Source of the DNA: Mytilinidion resinicola
Lineage: Eukaryota; Ascomycota; Dothideomycetes; Mytilinidiales; Mytilinidiaceae
Assembly (NCBI RefSeq): GCF_010093595.1
Contig: NW_022985447.1
Location: forward strand, 287,218-351,217
Reading direction: 5' to 3'
Length of the DNA stretch: 64,000 nucleotides
Shown: piece by piece, positions 20,587 through 32,949 of the stretch
Layout of the letters: each line of letters starts with the position of its first letter
Numbering within the stretch: position 1 is the first letter of the stretch
Position numbers and translations under genes: made by a program
Notes under the pieces: generated by a model
Databases searched by the model: none
What the model was told of the DNA's origin: nothing
The model's input: only the letters and a program-made list of their open reading frames with translations

Positions 20587-21595
20587 CAGCGTGGTTAGTA
20601 AACGGGCGGCCGGCTTAACTAGATAGCAGGTTGATTAGATTGTTATATATTGAATTGAGTTTGATTGATTGGATTAATTAGATTTTGGTTTGAACTGGTT
20701 TGATCCAGATTAACAAATAGGTGAATTCGATCGCGCTTAGCCTAAACTGGTAGGGTATCAGATCCCCTGAGTTCTGCCGGCCTAGCCAGGAGAACACGTA
20801 TTGCCAGCCTTATTAACCACGGCTCCAGCGCCCCCTCCAGCACTCCACAATAACGAGATAAGCTCAAACGGACGACGGGAATCGATTTATACAGGTCAAA
20901 ATACGTTTCACGCGAATTACTAGGTCTACTAGGCTTCAAAAATGCACCCCTTTACTCAGGTTAAAATTGATATGAACTCTCCTTTCTATAGGTGTCTAGC
21001 TCGTTGTTTATATACTAGGGGAAGGAGGGGGGCCACCCCGGGGGCTTAACGTGGCAGCTCTTCTTGATGCATTGCTTGTTACATCCTGTTACTTGATACA
21101 GTACTGATACCGTGCTGCAGCACTGCTATTGCACTACCTGTTACTTCCTCCTGTATCAGCATGCCATCCTGATATATTACTGGCATTTGAGTTGCTGATC
21201 CTAGGTTATAGTGCTGCAACCTGAGTCCTTTAGTACTCCCCCCCGACGTTCCCAAGGGAGATCCCAACCCCCCCTTCACCTAGAACCTCACCACCATAGT
21301 ACTCTCACGTCGCCCTTTACTCTGGGGCACTCTGTAGCCTCATCCATAGGTATACTTCGCGAGCCGTCTTATTATTAGGCTCATAGGAATTTATATAACG
21401 AAGTTATGTCTATAAAAATCCGGTCCAATCTGTATACATCCTTTCCGTTTTATACAACACCAATCGGATCAATCGGATCAATCTCCGCTTGAGGTTTGAT
21501 TGGCTAGAGGATTGATTGATTGGATTAATTAGAAGTGATATTAATAAACCGGCCGTCAATCCGATTGAAGATTGGCCGGTTTACTAACCACGCTG
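20587..21595. mobile_element. hAT-like MITE with nested LTR
   Basis: The element has 17-bp perfect terminal inverted repeats, CAGCGTGGTTAGTAAAC at the left and its reverse complement at the right. Perfect 8-bp target duplications GTGAGAAG flank it (20579-20586 and 21596-21603). TIRs starting CAG-x-G and 8-bp duplications are the hAT signature. Its own sequence is only about 730 bp once the nested LTR (20954-21226) is subtracted, it is AT-rich, and it has no transposase, so it is a MITE. A GATTGATTGGATTAATTAGA sequence occurs near both ends as a direct repeat. Confidence 0.85.
20954..21226 (-). repeat. Solo LTR, family 'ACTCAGG', copy 6, inside the MITE
   Basis: A 273-bp minus-oriented copy. 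The plus strand begins ACTCAGGTTAAAATTG and ends GCTGCAACCTGAGT. Perfect 5-bp duplications CCTTT flank it (20949-20953 and 21227-21231). The middle differs strongly from other copies (a GTTACTT/GATACAG region) while the outer 100 bp match. It inserted after the MITE. Confidence 0.85.
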
Positions 21596-22535
21596 GTGAG
21601 AAGCTCTATAGTTCCAACAAGTCTTTCAGCCCGAAGTATACCTACTTCAAAGATTGCACAGCAAGAACGGTATATTAAAGATGTGAAAGTTATCGAGAAT
21701 AAAGTTGACGAATGTTCAGGAATTAGAAGGGTACAAGAGGTCGGCATCAAGCTTAAGAGTGAAGACTTTGAGCGCGTGGAGGAAACAGATCGTAATCCTG
21801 CGCATTAAAAAACCGTCATTACTTTGCATGTGACATTTATAGCGCGGAGGAATGTCTTGCAATTGGAGCTGTCTTACCGCAACAGGCCTCCACAAACGCG
21901 CTGGTACTCCCCGGCGGCAGACTGGGAGCGTCCAACCGCTCCAATCAACCCCCCACATGTTCCGGCTCCAGCAAGATCTCCAGAGAGACTGCGACGCCAG
22001 CGGAATGATGTTGATCCCTCAGCAGGCATCGGCGCTTCAAATCTTGGAAGAAAAGGTAAGAGAAAGGCCACATTGCAAGAGGTTCGAAGGCAAGAAGAGA
22101 GAGAGTCTTCAGAGGACGACCTTGCGCCAATGGAGGAGGCAGCGGAAACTCTACTTGGCCTGGCACGCAATATTGGCCCGGATACAAGTCGAATTGAGGT
22201 CGGGGCGGCTCCTCCCACCAGATCTAACGAAGTAGATAACGCTCCAGGAACGCAGCCGCCTACGCCATCGCCATCATCATCTCCGAGTCTATACGCATCG
22301 GTGAGTGAGTGTCTGCTATACTACACTCATGATAGAAAACGAAGGTCTGACTTGTGTATACTTCAGGCCCCAGCAGTCCAGCGAAGTTGTACCTCGTTCG
22401 ACTCCCACCTCAGAGCCCTTGTGTAGTGGAGTAGACAGCTCTACAACCCCTCTGCCGCGTCAATACAGCACTTATGCCAAGTGCTCCAGGGGTGGAAGGT
22501 CATCGGGGAAGTCTGCGAGTAGGTCAAAGAAATAG

Positions 22536-23146
22536 AGGCGTGGTGAAGCCCTAACTCGGGAGTGATCGTCGGGATGGAATCTTCGAATCGAGCTTCTATG
22601 AGAGACCTTCTGGGACTAAGAGGTTAATATTCTTTTCGAGTCCTATATTTTGTGCCTTCTCTTTCCGTTTGGATGGATAATTCACGTGCTGGGGACACTG
22701 AAGGGTCGAATCTTGTATGACCGAGCTTCTTCCTTAGATAACGATCGCAACGTGTTGGGTAACCCGTAATGTTCACCGTGATTTCTAAAGACTTCCAGTC
22801 TGAGTCACATGCTTCAAATGGTGGTTAGGTATCAGTTGTGGTGATGTGATCCGCGTTCTTCTGTGCGACTTGCAAGTCTTGTCCACTTGCGCCACTTCCC
22901 CAGGCTATTCTCGCCCTCCTCCACCAACCAGTCTACTACAGAGTGCAACTACCAACCACTTTACAGGACCTCTTAATTGCATAAAGCGTATAACACTCCT
23001 TGCATCTCCTTAGATTAATGCAACTAGAACATTTGCGTAACCCGAGAGAAATCATCTTACACCCTTACTAGTCGTAGAACAAAGCCACCACGCTTTTGCT
23101 GTTAGCACTGTCGCTAAGAGAGAATATCTTTACAAGCTTATGCGTT
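22536..23146. other. Intergenic, no gene seen
   Basis: No open frame of interest and no recognised repeat; moderately AT-rich. Confidence 0.4.
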
Positions 23147-23153
23147 AATATTA

Positions 23154-23824
23154 GGACGAGACTACTCATAACCCCCTTTTTTGCTGCGTATAACCCCCCC
23201 TAGATTTAGCCTAGCTCCGGCTCGTAACAACTTTATTTCACCAATTATGCTGTCGCTTAGGTGATAATGATGTTCAATAACGGGTTTTAATTCACCAATA
23301 CAGCACCGGATCTCTCCACCAGATCTCTCCGCTAGACAAGCCGGCACCCTAACAGTAACCTAGGGCTCTATTTCCTTAGTCGCTAACAGTTAACCAGCCC
23401 TAGAGGACGCCCCTCTGTCTCCTCCTAAGGAGGAAGCTGTTTATAGTGAAGGAGCCGATGCAGCAGGAGGATATTCGGGTGTAAGATCTTGGTACAATGG
23501 TGTATACGGCGTTTCTTTCAATTAGCAATTGAGAGGCGGCCATCTAGACGCTTTCCGCTTCTAGGCTAGCTAGAGTAGATGGAGTGAATAGACTGTTGTT
23601 ATTGTATATATATACATCTTATGCGATTCGTGTATACATCCTTTCCGATTTGTATAGCCTTGCCGTTTTGTATAGCCTTGCTGTTTTGTATAGCCTTGCT
23701 GTTTTACGCATCTAACAAGCGAGTGAATATAATTGGTGGAACAATATTAATACGGGCCGGAGCTAGGCTAAATCTAGGGGGGGTTATATGCAGCAAAAAG
23801 GGGGGTTATGAGTAGTCTCGTCCC
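23154..23824. mobile_element. Long-TIR transposable element (MITE-like)
   Basis: The two ends are inverted copies over roughly 75-100 bp: GGACGAGACTACTCATAACC at the left, its reverse complement at the right, then a shared tract through the TAGCCTAGCTCCGG block. The flanks carry AATATTA on both sides (23147-23153 and 23825-23831), a candidate 7-bp target duplication, though the palindromic AT sequence leaves its exact length open. The 670-bp interior has no transposase. It includes an 18-bp tandem repeat near 23,640-23,705. Superfamily not determined. Confidence 0.75.
23640..23705 (+). repeat. Tandem 18-bp repeat inside the long-TIR element
   Basis: Three to four copies of a unit like TTTTGTATAGCCTTGCTG in tandem, differing by single bases. 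Confidence 0.8.
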
Positions 23825-23831
23825 AATATTA

Positions 23832-24711
23832 ACCGTAAAGCCTAACTAAATTCCGCGTCTAGGCCACAATATCGCGATGCCGCTTAGAATGACGCTTTTT
23901 AGCCGTCTGCAGACCGGAGCGCGGCGGCATTACAAAACCCCGCTAAAGCCACAACCTTCCACCTGGGCAGATACTTGACAATAACATTCAGTACGTACGA
24001 CACACCTGAATGGAAGATTAGATCACCGCTCATCTGTCCTCCCTTGAGGTCCACGGGCTGCCGGGAGAGTTCCTTTGCCTGCCATGATCATCGATTCATG
24101 ATAAACGCCCGTCCACTCAGCCCTATTATATTTCGCTTCACTTTGCAAACCCTCTAATACCACCCGACAGAGATAGAAGTACAGCGCTCCATGATCCCGT
24201 TACATTTTGCGACTCAGTAATATAGTAGTGCAGTGGGTAGTGGATGCCCGGACTTTTTTCTGCCTTTTGGATTTTTGGGTCCGAGTCCAGGTGTGTGCTT
24301 CCCTTCTTTGCTCTTGGGGCTTGGGCAAACGAGCAATGGGACTATAGTAAATGGTTGCTTGAGAGGCTTAGTGGACGTAAGGTTTTAACTTTAAAGCAAA
24401 TCGGGAATGCATAGAGTGGTATGTAGCAGATTTTTATATTGACGGAGTGTCATCTATATCGCGACCCTATGGAGGTCATGTCAGACCAGCAGCCACGCAA
24501 TTGAAACCCGTTATGCTAGAGACTCGCCTTAGCTACCTTTCACGTAGGAAGGCAGAGACCTCGATAGCAAAACCCTGCAAAGACAAAAAGCCCGACCCGC
24601 TGCAACCGTAGAATGAGCCCGCACTTGCACTGCCATTGCCATTGCCATTATCAGCACTCCGAAGACCGTAAGTGCAAGCCTTCTGACAGACGACTCGCAA
24701 CTCTTGGCCAC
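23832..24711. other. Intergenic, possible tRNA-derived repeat at about 24222-24300
   Basis: No gene is supported. Near 24226 the sequence TAGTGCAGTGG resembles a tRNA A-box and, about 45 bp on, GGGTCCGAGTCC resembles a B-box; the spacing is tRNA-like, but I cannot fold a full cloverleaf, so a decayed tRNA or SINE is possible. Confidence 0.3.
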
Positions 24712-25216
24712 TCAGCCCTGGAAATTGATCGAAAGAGTCGAGTTGTCGCAGATGAAGAGCGCCGCACCCACTACGTTCAAATGTCAGTATTCGATCGCAA
24801 CTCCAGATACCGCATGAAAGTCTGCACTTACACGCAAACTGATCATCCGTCCCGCCACACTGGCTGCTCACAAACGATTTGAACCATTCCTCACACTTCG
24901 CCGCCGTGAGGTAGTTGTCCTTGCCCATGACGCACTCTTTGCCGACGAACACCTGCGCCATGATGTTGCCCTCCGAGCCGCGGGAGTTGGCGAACGGGCC
25001 CTTGAGCGGCGTGCACGTCGTGATGGCGGCGCAGGCTTTGGAGATGGCGGACTTGGCCTGGGACATCGGAACTTTATTGTACCAGCAGTTGAGGCGGGTG
25101 GCGTAGTTGTATTTGAAGCAGGCGTCCGGGTCCTCGCGGGGTTCCATGGTCAGCAGGGAGGCCAGGGAGGTGGTGGCAAGGGCCACGAGAGCGGTGATGA
25201 GGGCGAGGAAGCGCAT
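24712..25216 (-). CDS. Small cysteine-rich secreted protein
   Basis: A predicted secreted protein of 147 aa, two exons (25216-24832 and 24770-24712) with a 61-bp intron that has a canonical GTAAGT donor, a TACTGAC branch site and a TAG acceptor. Residues 1-19 (MRFLALITALVALATTSLA) form a clear signal peptide. The mature part has eight cysteines, an even number, in DACF, LNCW, KACAAITTC, KEC, AAKC, SSQC and FIC contexts. Without splicing the frame would run on to 24533, but the extension is of unrelated composition. I do not recognise a named family; small, cysteine-rich, secreted features fit an effector-like or antifungal-like protein, which is inference only. Confidence 0.7.
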
Positions 25217-25724
25217 TGTAGATGCTGATTGGGTTGGTTGTTGTATGTAGGTTGTGGGTGATTGTGTGGTAGATGGTAGCGAGAGAGTGTGGTTGTAAGT
25301 GGTTGAGGAGCTTTTGTAGTTCAAATAAGGTTTAAGAAGGTGGGCAGGATGACGTGGGTGAGACGTGAGGTGAAGGCGCGTGCAGAGTTTCTTAGAGAAG
25401 GGATGATGGGGTGTGGCAACTACGAACGGCGCTAGCCGACCGGAAAGTGAGAGTAGTCGGGAGTGGAAAGAGCGAAGGGCTATATCTCCAGCGGCATCGT
25501 TTATCAATGCATCCTCCATGATTCTTTGTGTAAGACTAAGAAGTCTAGATATGCTGAGAGGAATCTTTGAATAAGGATAAAATGCGTCTGGTAGTACCAA
25601 GTACACGGTACCTTACATGACAGGGGCTCTGTGTAATGTGACCTGACACACGTGACTCAGGAACTAGTCACACTTACTTTTGATATAGAAATCGCATTAC
25701 ATATGGATACAGTTCGTCAGTACG

Positions 25725-27037
<1,313 letters not shown>

Positions 27038-27312
27038 GGTGTTGCTGGAGAGAAGTTACAGGTGCTCAGGACATGGCGGAGGTGAATTGAAGCTGGCAGA
27101 GTCCGGCCGGCTTTCCTTCTGTAGTGTAAGCGCCTTCGCAGGGATCGTGAGTGGTGACGACGTTGCGGGCTGGAATGCAGCGCCGAGCTTTGCCTTCATC
27201 ACGTGACTGCGCATGGGAAGCGCGATTGATGCCTAGCGACGCCTCAACTTCATCCCCCGCCTACGTCAACTCTTACTCCTCACATTCCCACCTCACACAG
27301 CCAACAATCTCA
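27038..27312. promoter_or_regulatory. Shared divergent promoter of ferrochelatase and Ku70
   Basis: The 275 bp between the two start codons must hold both promoters. A CACGTGACT motif, an E-box-like CACGTG, occurs near 27199. No TATA box is evident. Confidence 0.6.
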
Positions 27313-29644
27313 ATGGCAGAACCGACTGACGAAAAGCGCCGCCACGGCGAAGAAGAAGAGGACGATGACGAGGAAGAAGCCGACGAGTCGGGCTACAAGA
27401 CGGTCAAAGACGCGGTGCTATTTGCGATTGATGTCAGCGACTCCATGCTCAGGCGCCCGCCTCCTTCAGACGACAAGAAAGCAGATCGCGACTCGCCGAC
27501 GTCTGCTGCGCTGAAATGTGCGTACCAATTGATGCAGCAGCGCATCATCTCTCACCCAAAGGACATGATGGGCATTCTGCTGTTCGGCACCGAGGACACC
27601 AGGTTCGACGAGATAAATTCCGGAGACCAGTCCTATCCCCACTGCTACCTCCTAGCAGATCTGGATGTTCCGGAAGCAAGCGATGTCAAGCGATTACGTA
27701 GTCTAGTTGAGGATGAAGAGGAAGCAGCAAAACTCTTGGTTCCGGCCAAAGAGGGCGTCACCATGGCCAATCTCCTCTTCTGCGCGAACCAGATATTCAC
27801 GACAAGGGCACCCAACTTCTCATCAAGGAGATTGTTTCTCGTCACAGACAACGACAATCCTGCGGCCGACAAGGGAGCCAAGGATAATGCTATCACCCGA
27901 GCGCGAGATTTGTACGACCTGGGCGTCATTATCGAGCTCTTCCCAATCTCAAAGCCTGGAGTGGGCTTTGATCGCGCCAAGTTCTACGATGTAGGATATA
28001 AGCAGATCCAGTTCCCTTCTTGTACTAATCCTCGTAGGACCTCGTCTACAGTGCCTCTCCGTCAGACCCAGACGCACCCGCCCCAATATCTTCCGCAACC
28101 AAAGTCTCATCCAGTGGAGACGGCATAAGCCTACTCCAATCTCTCATCTCTTCAATCAACTCGAAAGCCGCTCCTCGTCGCGCTTTATTCAGCCTTCCCT
28201 TAGAACTAGGACCAGACCTCCGCATCGGTGTCAAGGGCTATGTGATAATCAAGCGGCAAGCGGCTGTGAAGTCTTGCTACATTTGGATGGGTGGAGAGAA
28301 TGGCGAGAAGAAACAACTTGCCGTTGTCAACACGATGCCGATGACCGACGACAGCGTACGTGCGGTGGAAAAGGTCGATCTTGTGAAAGCATACAAATTT
28401 GGAGGTGAAGCCGTCACTTTCCCCCCTGAACAGATCAAGTTGATACGTCAATGCTTTGGGGATCCCATCATTCGAATCATTGGCTTCAAGCCAGTTTCCA
28501 TGCTTCCAATATGGGCAAATACTAGGACTCCAACCTTCATCTATCCTTCAGAAGCGGACTACATTGGTTCTACCCGCGTCTTTTCGGCACTTCAACAGAA
28601 GCTACTAAAAGACAACAAAATGGCGCTAGTGTGGTATATCGCTCGGAAGAACGCTGGGCCAGTGATAGCCGCTCTCGTGCCCGGAGTAGAGAGACTAGGT
28701 GAGGGAGGCGAGCAAGTAATGCCGCCTGGTATGTGGCTTATCCCTCTACCATTCGTGGATGATATTCGGGACAACCCGGACATCTCTCTTGTGAAGACGA
28801 CAGATGACTTGACAGATCTGATGAGGAACGTTGTGCAACAGCTGCAACTGCCAAAGGCAATATATGATCCATCGCGATATCCGAATCCTGGTGAGTATTT
28901 TCTTTACGGTTGGTTCTCGTTGAGTGAAAGCTGACAATAGGTATCAGGATTACAATGGTTCTACAGAATCCTCCAATCTCTAGCTCTGGAAGAAGACATG
29001 CCCGAGAAACTGGAAGACAAAACAGTGCCCAAATACAGACAGATCGATAAGGTGAGCAATTCAGGTGCATTTTGCGTCTTTTGTTTATCCTTAGTGTCTC
29101 AATCACCAACTTTTCCTGTTGTTAATTCTTTGAGTACCCATGTACCCAACTTTCTCTAGTGCATTATCACGTGCCCGTCACGTGCCGCCTGTATAATGCA
29201 GACAGGGCAGAAAATACTTCGAACATTGCTGACACGATTTCTATCTAGCGCGCTGGCGAGTTTGTTGTCGAATGGGGCCAAGCCCTCGAAAGTGAACATG
29301 CACTACGCTTGAAGAACCGATCCAATGCTGCCGCGTTGAAACGTGAATCCGCCACCGACAAGTTATCTGGCCCGCTACCAAAGCGAATCAAGACCGAGCG
29401 TGGAGCAACACCCGCTGGAGAAGATGAGGCGGATTCAGACGAGAAGATGCTACGATTTCGCAAAACAGGGGCAGTGAGAACGGTAGGCAGATGCATATGT
29501 TTCCTGTGCAGTTCCCGGTGCTAACATGTTGACCAGCTTACGATGGACAGGCTGAGGAAGTATTTGGGTTCCAGGGGCCTTGGAACCAAGGGCAAGAAGG
29601 GAGATCTTGTTCAGAGGGTGGAGGAGTACCTAGAGACAATATAA
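27313..29644 (+). CDS. ku70: Ku70, DNA-end-binding subunit of non-homologous end joining
   Basis: Ku70 binds broken DNA ends as a heterodimer with Ku80 and also acts at telomeres. Five exons (27313-27990, 28038-28890, 28948-29051, 29249-29482, 29537-29644) give 658 aa. After an acidic N-terminus the von Willebrand-A-like domain starts at [15 protein letters not shown]. The beta-barrel core includes [18 protein letters not shown] and [22 protein letters not shown] Ku C-terminal arm ([20 protein letters not shown]) and a SAP domain ([24 protein letters not shown]) end the protein. The start at 27313 was preferred to an in-frame ATG at 27151, which would add a non-conserved 54-residue leader and overlap the promoter. 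Intron 3 (197 bp) is much longer than the others (47-57 bp). Confidence 0.95.
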
Positions 29645-29809
29645 ACGCGTAGGTCGAGACAACGGCAAACGGCTACGTAAGGAATTAACGAAGTTAACAA
29701 TGCTTTCGGTGTATATGCAATGTCCTATCTATGCGATTACTTTTGAGACTATGGAGGCAACCTGTAGACCTTCTACACATACCTCTCACTCCGCCATTCT
29801 CAGTCACAT

Positions 29810-30940
29810 CTAGCAAGCAAACAGCCCACAGTCCGCACTGGTTCTCTCCTCCGAAATCCCCCACCCCTCAACCGCCACACCATCGAAATACCCACTGAAC
29901 CACGCAAAAGTATCCGCAATCGTATTCGCCGGTGTCGGGTCCGTCAGCAACGCCGTCTCCCCTGACTTCCACGGCGACCGCACATCCAAACTCAGCTTCT
30001 TGCCCGGCACATCCAACCGATAACTCGAATAGTACGTGATATTCGACAGCTCACTCACCCACGGGTCCGCCGGGTGCACACCCCCCACGACCGGGTACAC
30101 CTCGTGGTGCCCGTCCGGGTACATGATCGTGGCCAGGGACGCCTGGTTGTACTGGCTCACGGGATTCGTGATGGTGGCCTGGATCTTGATGCCGTTGTCG
30201 AGCAGGATGACGTACGCGTGCCAGCCGCCCGCGGCGTACGACGGGCCCCATTGCATGTCGAACCACGCCATGCTCTGCTCGGGCACGATGTCGACGGTCT
30301 CGTTGGCAAAGTTCACGAGGGTCCCCGTCACGTACGTCTCGGGGTAGTCGAAGGCGTACGCGTAGCCGGTGCCCCAGATGTAGGCGGCCGCGCCAGCTTG
30401 ATACAGGTTTGGCCCTTTGGGCACGTAGGTTAGGTTGAAGCGCGCGGAGGGCTGCGTGCTGGTTACGTAGAGCTCGGAGACTTGGTCGTCGGAACGCGCG
30501 CCCGTGGTTAGGATGGGAGTGGAGCCGTAGAGCTTGGTGTTAGAGAGCTGGCCGTCGTAGCTCCAGGAGCCGCCGAAGATGTGACCGTTGGTGATGTCGG
30601 TGTAGGAGATGGAGGAGAGTTGTTTGGTGGAGCCGGCGTTGGTGGTGGTGGTGACGATGCAGTAGTCGTTGCCGTCCGAGGCGTGGAGGAAGTTGGCGAA
30701 CCAGTAGGATTTTATGCCCGTGGCGTTGTAGGTGACTACGTTGGTGACGTTGGGGGCGCCCACGTTGTACTGGGTTGGTGGTTAGTGTGTGGCTGGGGTG
30801 GTGAGGCTTGGGGGGAGGAGGGAGTGGCGTACGGAGTACTGGTACTCGAGGTTGCTACGGTCTTGGGCTGTGCGGAGGAATGCTAGGGCGGGGGTGGTGA
30901 GCAGCGCTAAGGCTGAGAGGAGGGATGAGATTGGAGCCAT
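29810..30940 (-). CDS. Kievitone-hydratase-like / AttH-CrtC-type secreted protein
   Basis: A predicted secreted protein of 355 aa, two exons (30940-30833 and 30769-29810), intron 63 bp. Residues 1-20 (MAPISSLLSALALLTTPALA) are a signal peptide, followed by several N-glycosylation sequons. The body is a calycin-like double domain typical of the AttH/CrtC fold, with WFDMQWGPSYAAGGWHAYVI in the middle and VAVEGWGISEERTS near the C-terminus, both typical of fungal kievitone-hydratase-like proteins. Kievitone hydratase detoxifies a bean phytoalexin in Fusarium, but most homologues have no known substrate, so the substrate here is open. The last residues contain two Cys (ADCGLFAC). Confidence 0.8.
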
Positions 30941-32949
30941 GGTGTAATGAATGCTATATTCACGGTCTGAAGAACCTATGGATTTGCTTGCACAGCTTGG
31001 GGAATGAGTAGAAAGGGTACATTCCCTCTCTTTTATGTTCTTCATTGGTAATTACTCCTCTTCGTCTATATGCTCACCGGCTATGCGGATATGATGTCGA
31101 ACACAATCACACTATACAGCTTGGCACTCGCCATCGCCAGGAAACTAGTATTGTCGTGCATGCATCTTAGTCTGACAACGACGAGTAATGATGCAGTAAA
31201 ATACTTGTCATTCAAAGACCTCACCCTTATATATATGCCTAACCCTCCATAAGCTCGTGAACACACGGTACTTATGCAACAATGCACAAAAAAAGAACCC
31301 CCCAAGCCTCTTTCACACCCTCACACCAAACACGAAACACTACCATCAAGTCGTCTCCAGCGGCACCGGGACCCTGCATCATACCAAGCATTACCCCTGC
31401 CACCTCCCCTGACGCTGCATCCCAATACAGGCAAGCTCTCCCGTTGAGCAAAAATTTGCCCGGTTCCTCTCGATCCGGGGTAAGTCGATCGCGGCTCTCC
31501 AGTGGCGCCGCCCAAAGGCGGGGAAACTCTGGGGATTGAAGGTGTGCCTTAAAGCCGGTGAGCGGTAGCTCGGAGCTACGCTGATCCGGCGAATAGCGGG
31601 CTCCTATAGGCGGCTTAAGTGCGTCAGGTAGTGGGGAGTATGGAGTCGGGATTTTGGTGGAATTGTGCTGTGCATAAGCGAGTGTGAAAGTTGTGACGAG
31701 CGGGGAAGTGTTGGGTTGATGGATTCCAGGGTTGTGATGAAGGGGGGTTTGGAGGAATGGTGTTTTGGCGTGACTCTGTAGGAGTATTGGTGACGAGGGT
31801 TTCAGGTTTTGGATGGAATGTGAGAGATTGTGGTGCTTGAAACCTTTATACTCATGGTCCTGGGGTCAGGGTTGTGGAAGGCTGGCGTTGGCAGTCCAAC
31901 ACGTGATGGTCACGCGCGAAATCTGGATGCGATGATCGCTCAAGAGTGCCAAGAATACTTTTTACCAAATTTGTTCACCATTCGACTTCACAATATCAAT
32001 ACCATTTAGATTCATTGGCTCATGATGATCCAGAGCTGTGCTTTAATGAACCAATTGCTCCGTTGAACAGCATTTAAGTCTTGGCAGTCACTTCATCCAC
32101 TGGAGTCCCCCTACTTGATCGATTGGAGGACACCCTTGGGTCGCTCATCCGCGTACTATTCGTTGTGCTTGCTTTTATGCGAGAGCGAGAACCATTTTTG
32201 TGACCATTATCGCACTTTCAAGTAGAGCAAGCCTAAGAATTACTCGCCTCGTCCAGTGATGTTAATAGACTGGGGTGGACTGGATAAGGCCTTGAATTCG
32301 TGCAATCCACTAGAAACTACAGCAGACTCTAGGGTGTCCAAGAACTCTACGAAAAAGCTAAGAGATACCTAGAATTGCTATTTTAACTATGATAGCGCGT
32401 AAGTAGAACGGAAACGTTACGTGAAAATCACGTGGCTGAGATTTGCTGAGCCTTACCTCAACAACATTATAACACCGGCCTCAATACCCTATATATATAT
32501 CATTACGGACCATTAGAGCGCCCGGATTATCCACGGCCTTAAATCCACGCAGTCCAAACAGAAAGTCAGTCCGGTTCGACTTTACTCTTCGTCGTTCACA
32601 CAAGCTCAAGAGAGTGCTGGTCCCCGTCAGTGGTTAAATCCCACCCAACCAGCTTTCCGGGAAATATCATTGGCTCCATATCTTGCCACGTATAAGGTGG
32701 TCCTCCGGCAAAGGTGCGTGCTCCGTCGTTCAGCACTTAGGGGGAAAAGTATCGTTGTTGAGCCTTTCGAGCATCGATAACGAATTAGGGAATACGGCAT
32801 GTGAGTATTAGGAGCCTTGTTAGACTAGAAAGAAAGACGCACATGAACACGAGAAAAACGTTCGTATCCCCAGTACCCTTAGGGGTAGAAGAAAAGGTAA
32901 AAGTATCCCATTGGCAAACCACATAGGTCAAGACGTCTATCCAAACTTA
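30941..32949. other. Two kilobases without a recognised gene
   Basis: No open frame longer than 90 codons. The DNA changes from balanced (31,280-31,850) to AT-rich (31,900-32,900). No known repeat recognised. Confidence 0.4.

Larger units (their letters stand above)
20196..22535 (+). pseudogene. Unrecognised host locus split by a hAT-like MITE
   Basis: Coding-like sequence lies on both sides of the MITE. On the left, a frame from ATG at about 20237 (MPEDE) is interrupted by stops after MPEDE and after VVRTIK that could be former Trp codons. Removing the MITE and one 8-bp duplication joins ILPNGKQVAV to RSSIVPTSLSARSIPTSKIA in one frame that continues to a stop at about 21808. Further right, 21824-22300 is open with a low-complexity, acidic, proline-rich composition, and a GTGAGT...CTTCAG intron fits at about 22300-22366. 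I do not recognise the protein. It may be one broken gene or two. Confidence 0.35.

Noticed and set aside
24533..24711. Unspliced C-terminal extension of the cysteine-rich secreted protein
   Set aside because: A canonical donor, branch site and acceptor define an intron that removes the frame leading into it.
27151..27312. An upstream in-frame start for Ku70
   Set aside because: The leader is not of Ku type, and it would overlap the shared promoter with ferrochelatase.
30036..30886. Long plus-strand open frames across the kievitone-hydratase-like gene
   Set aside because: They are antisense shadows of a GC-rich coding exon with a clear signal peptide and family motifs on the minus strand.
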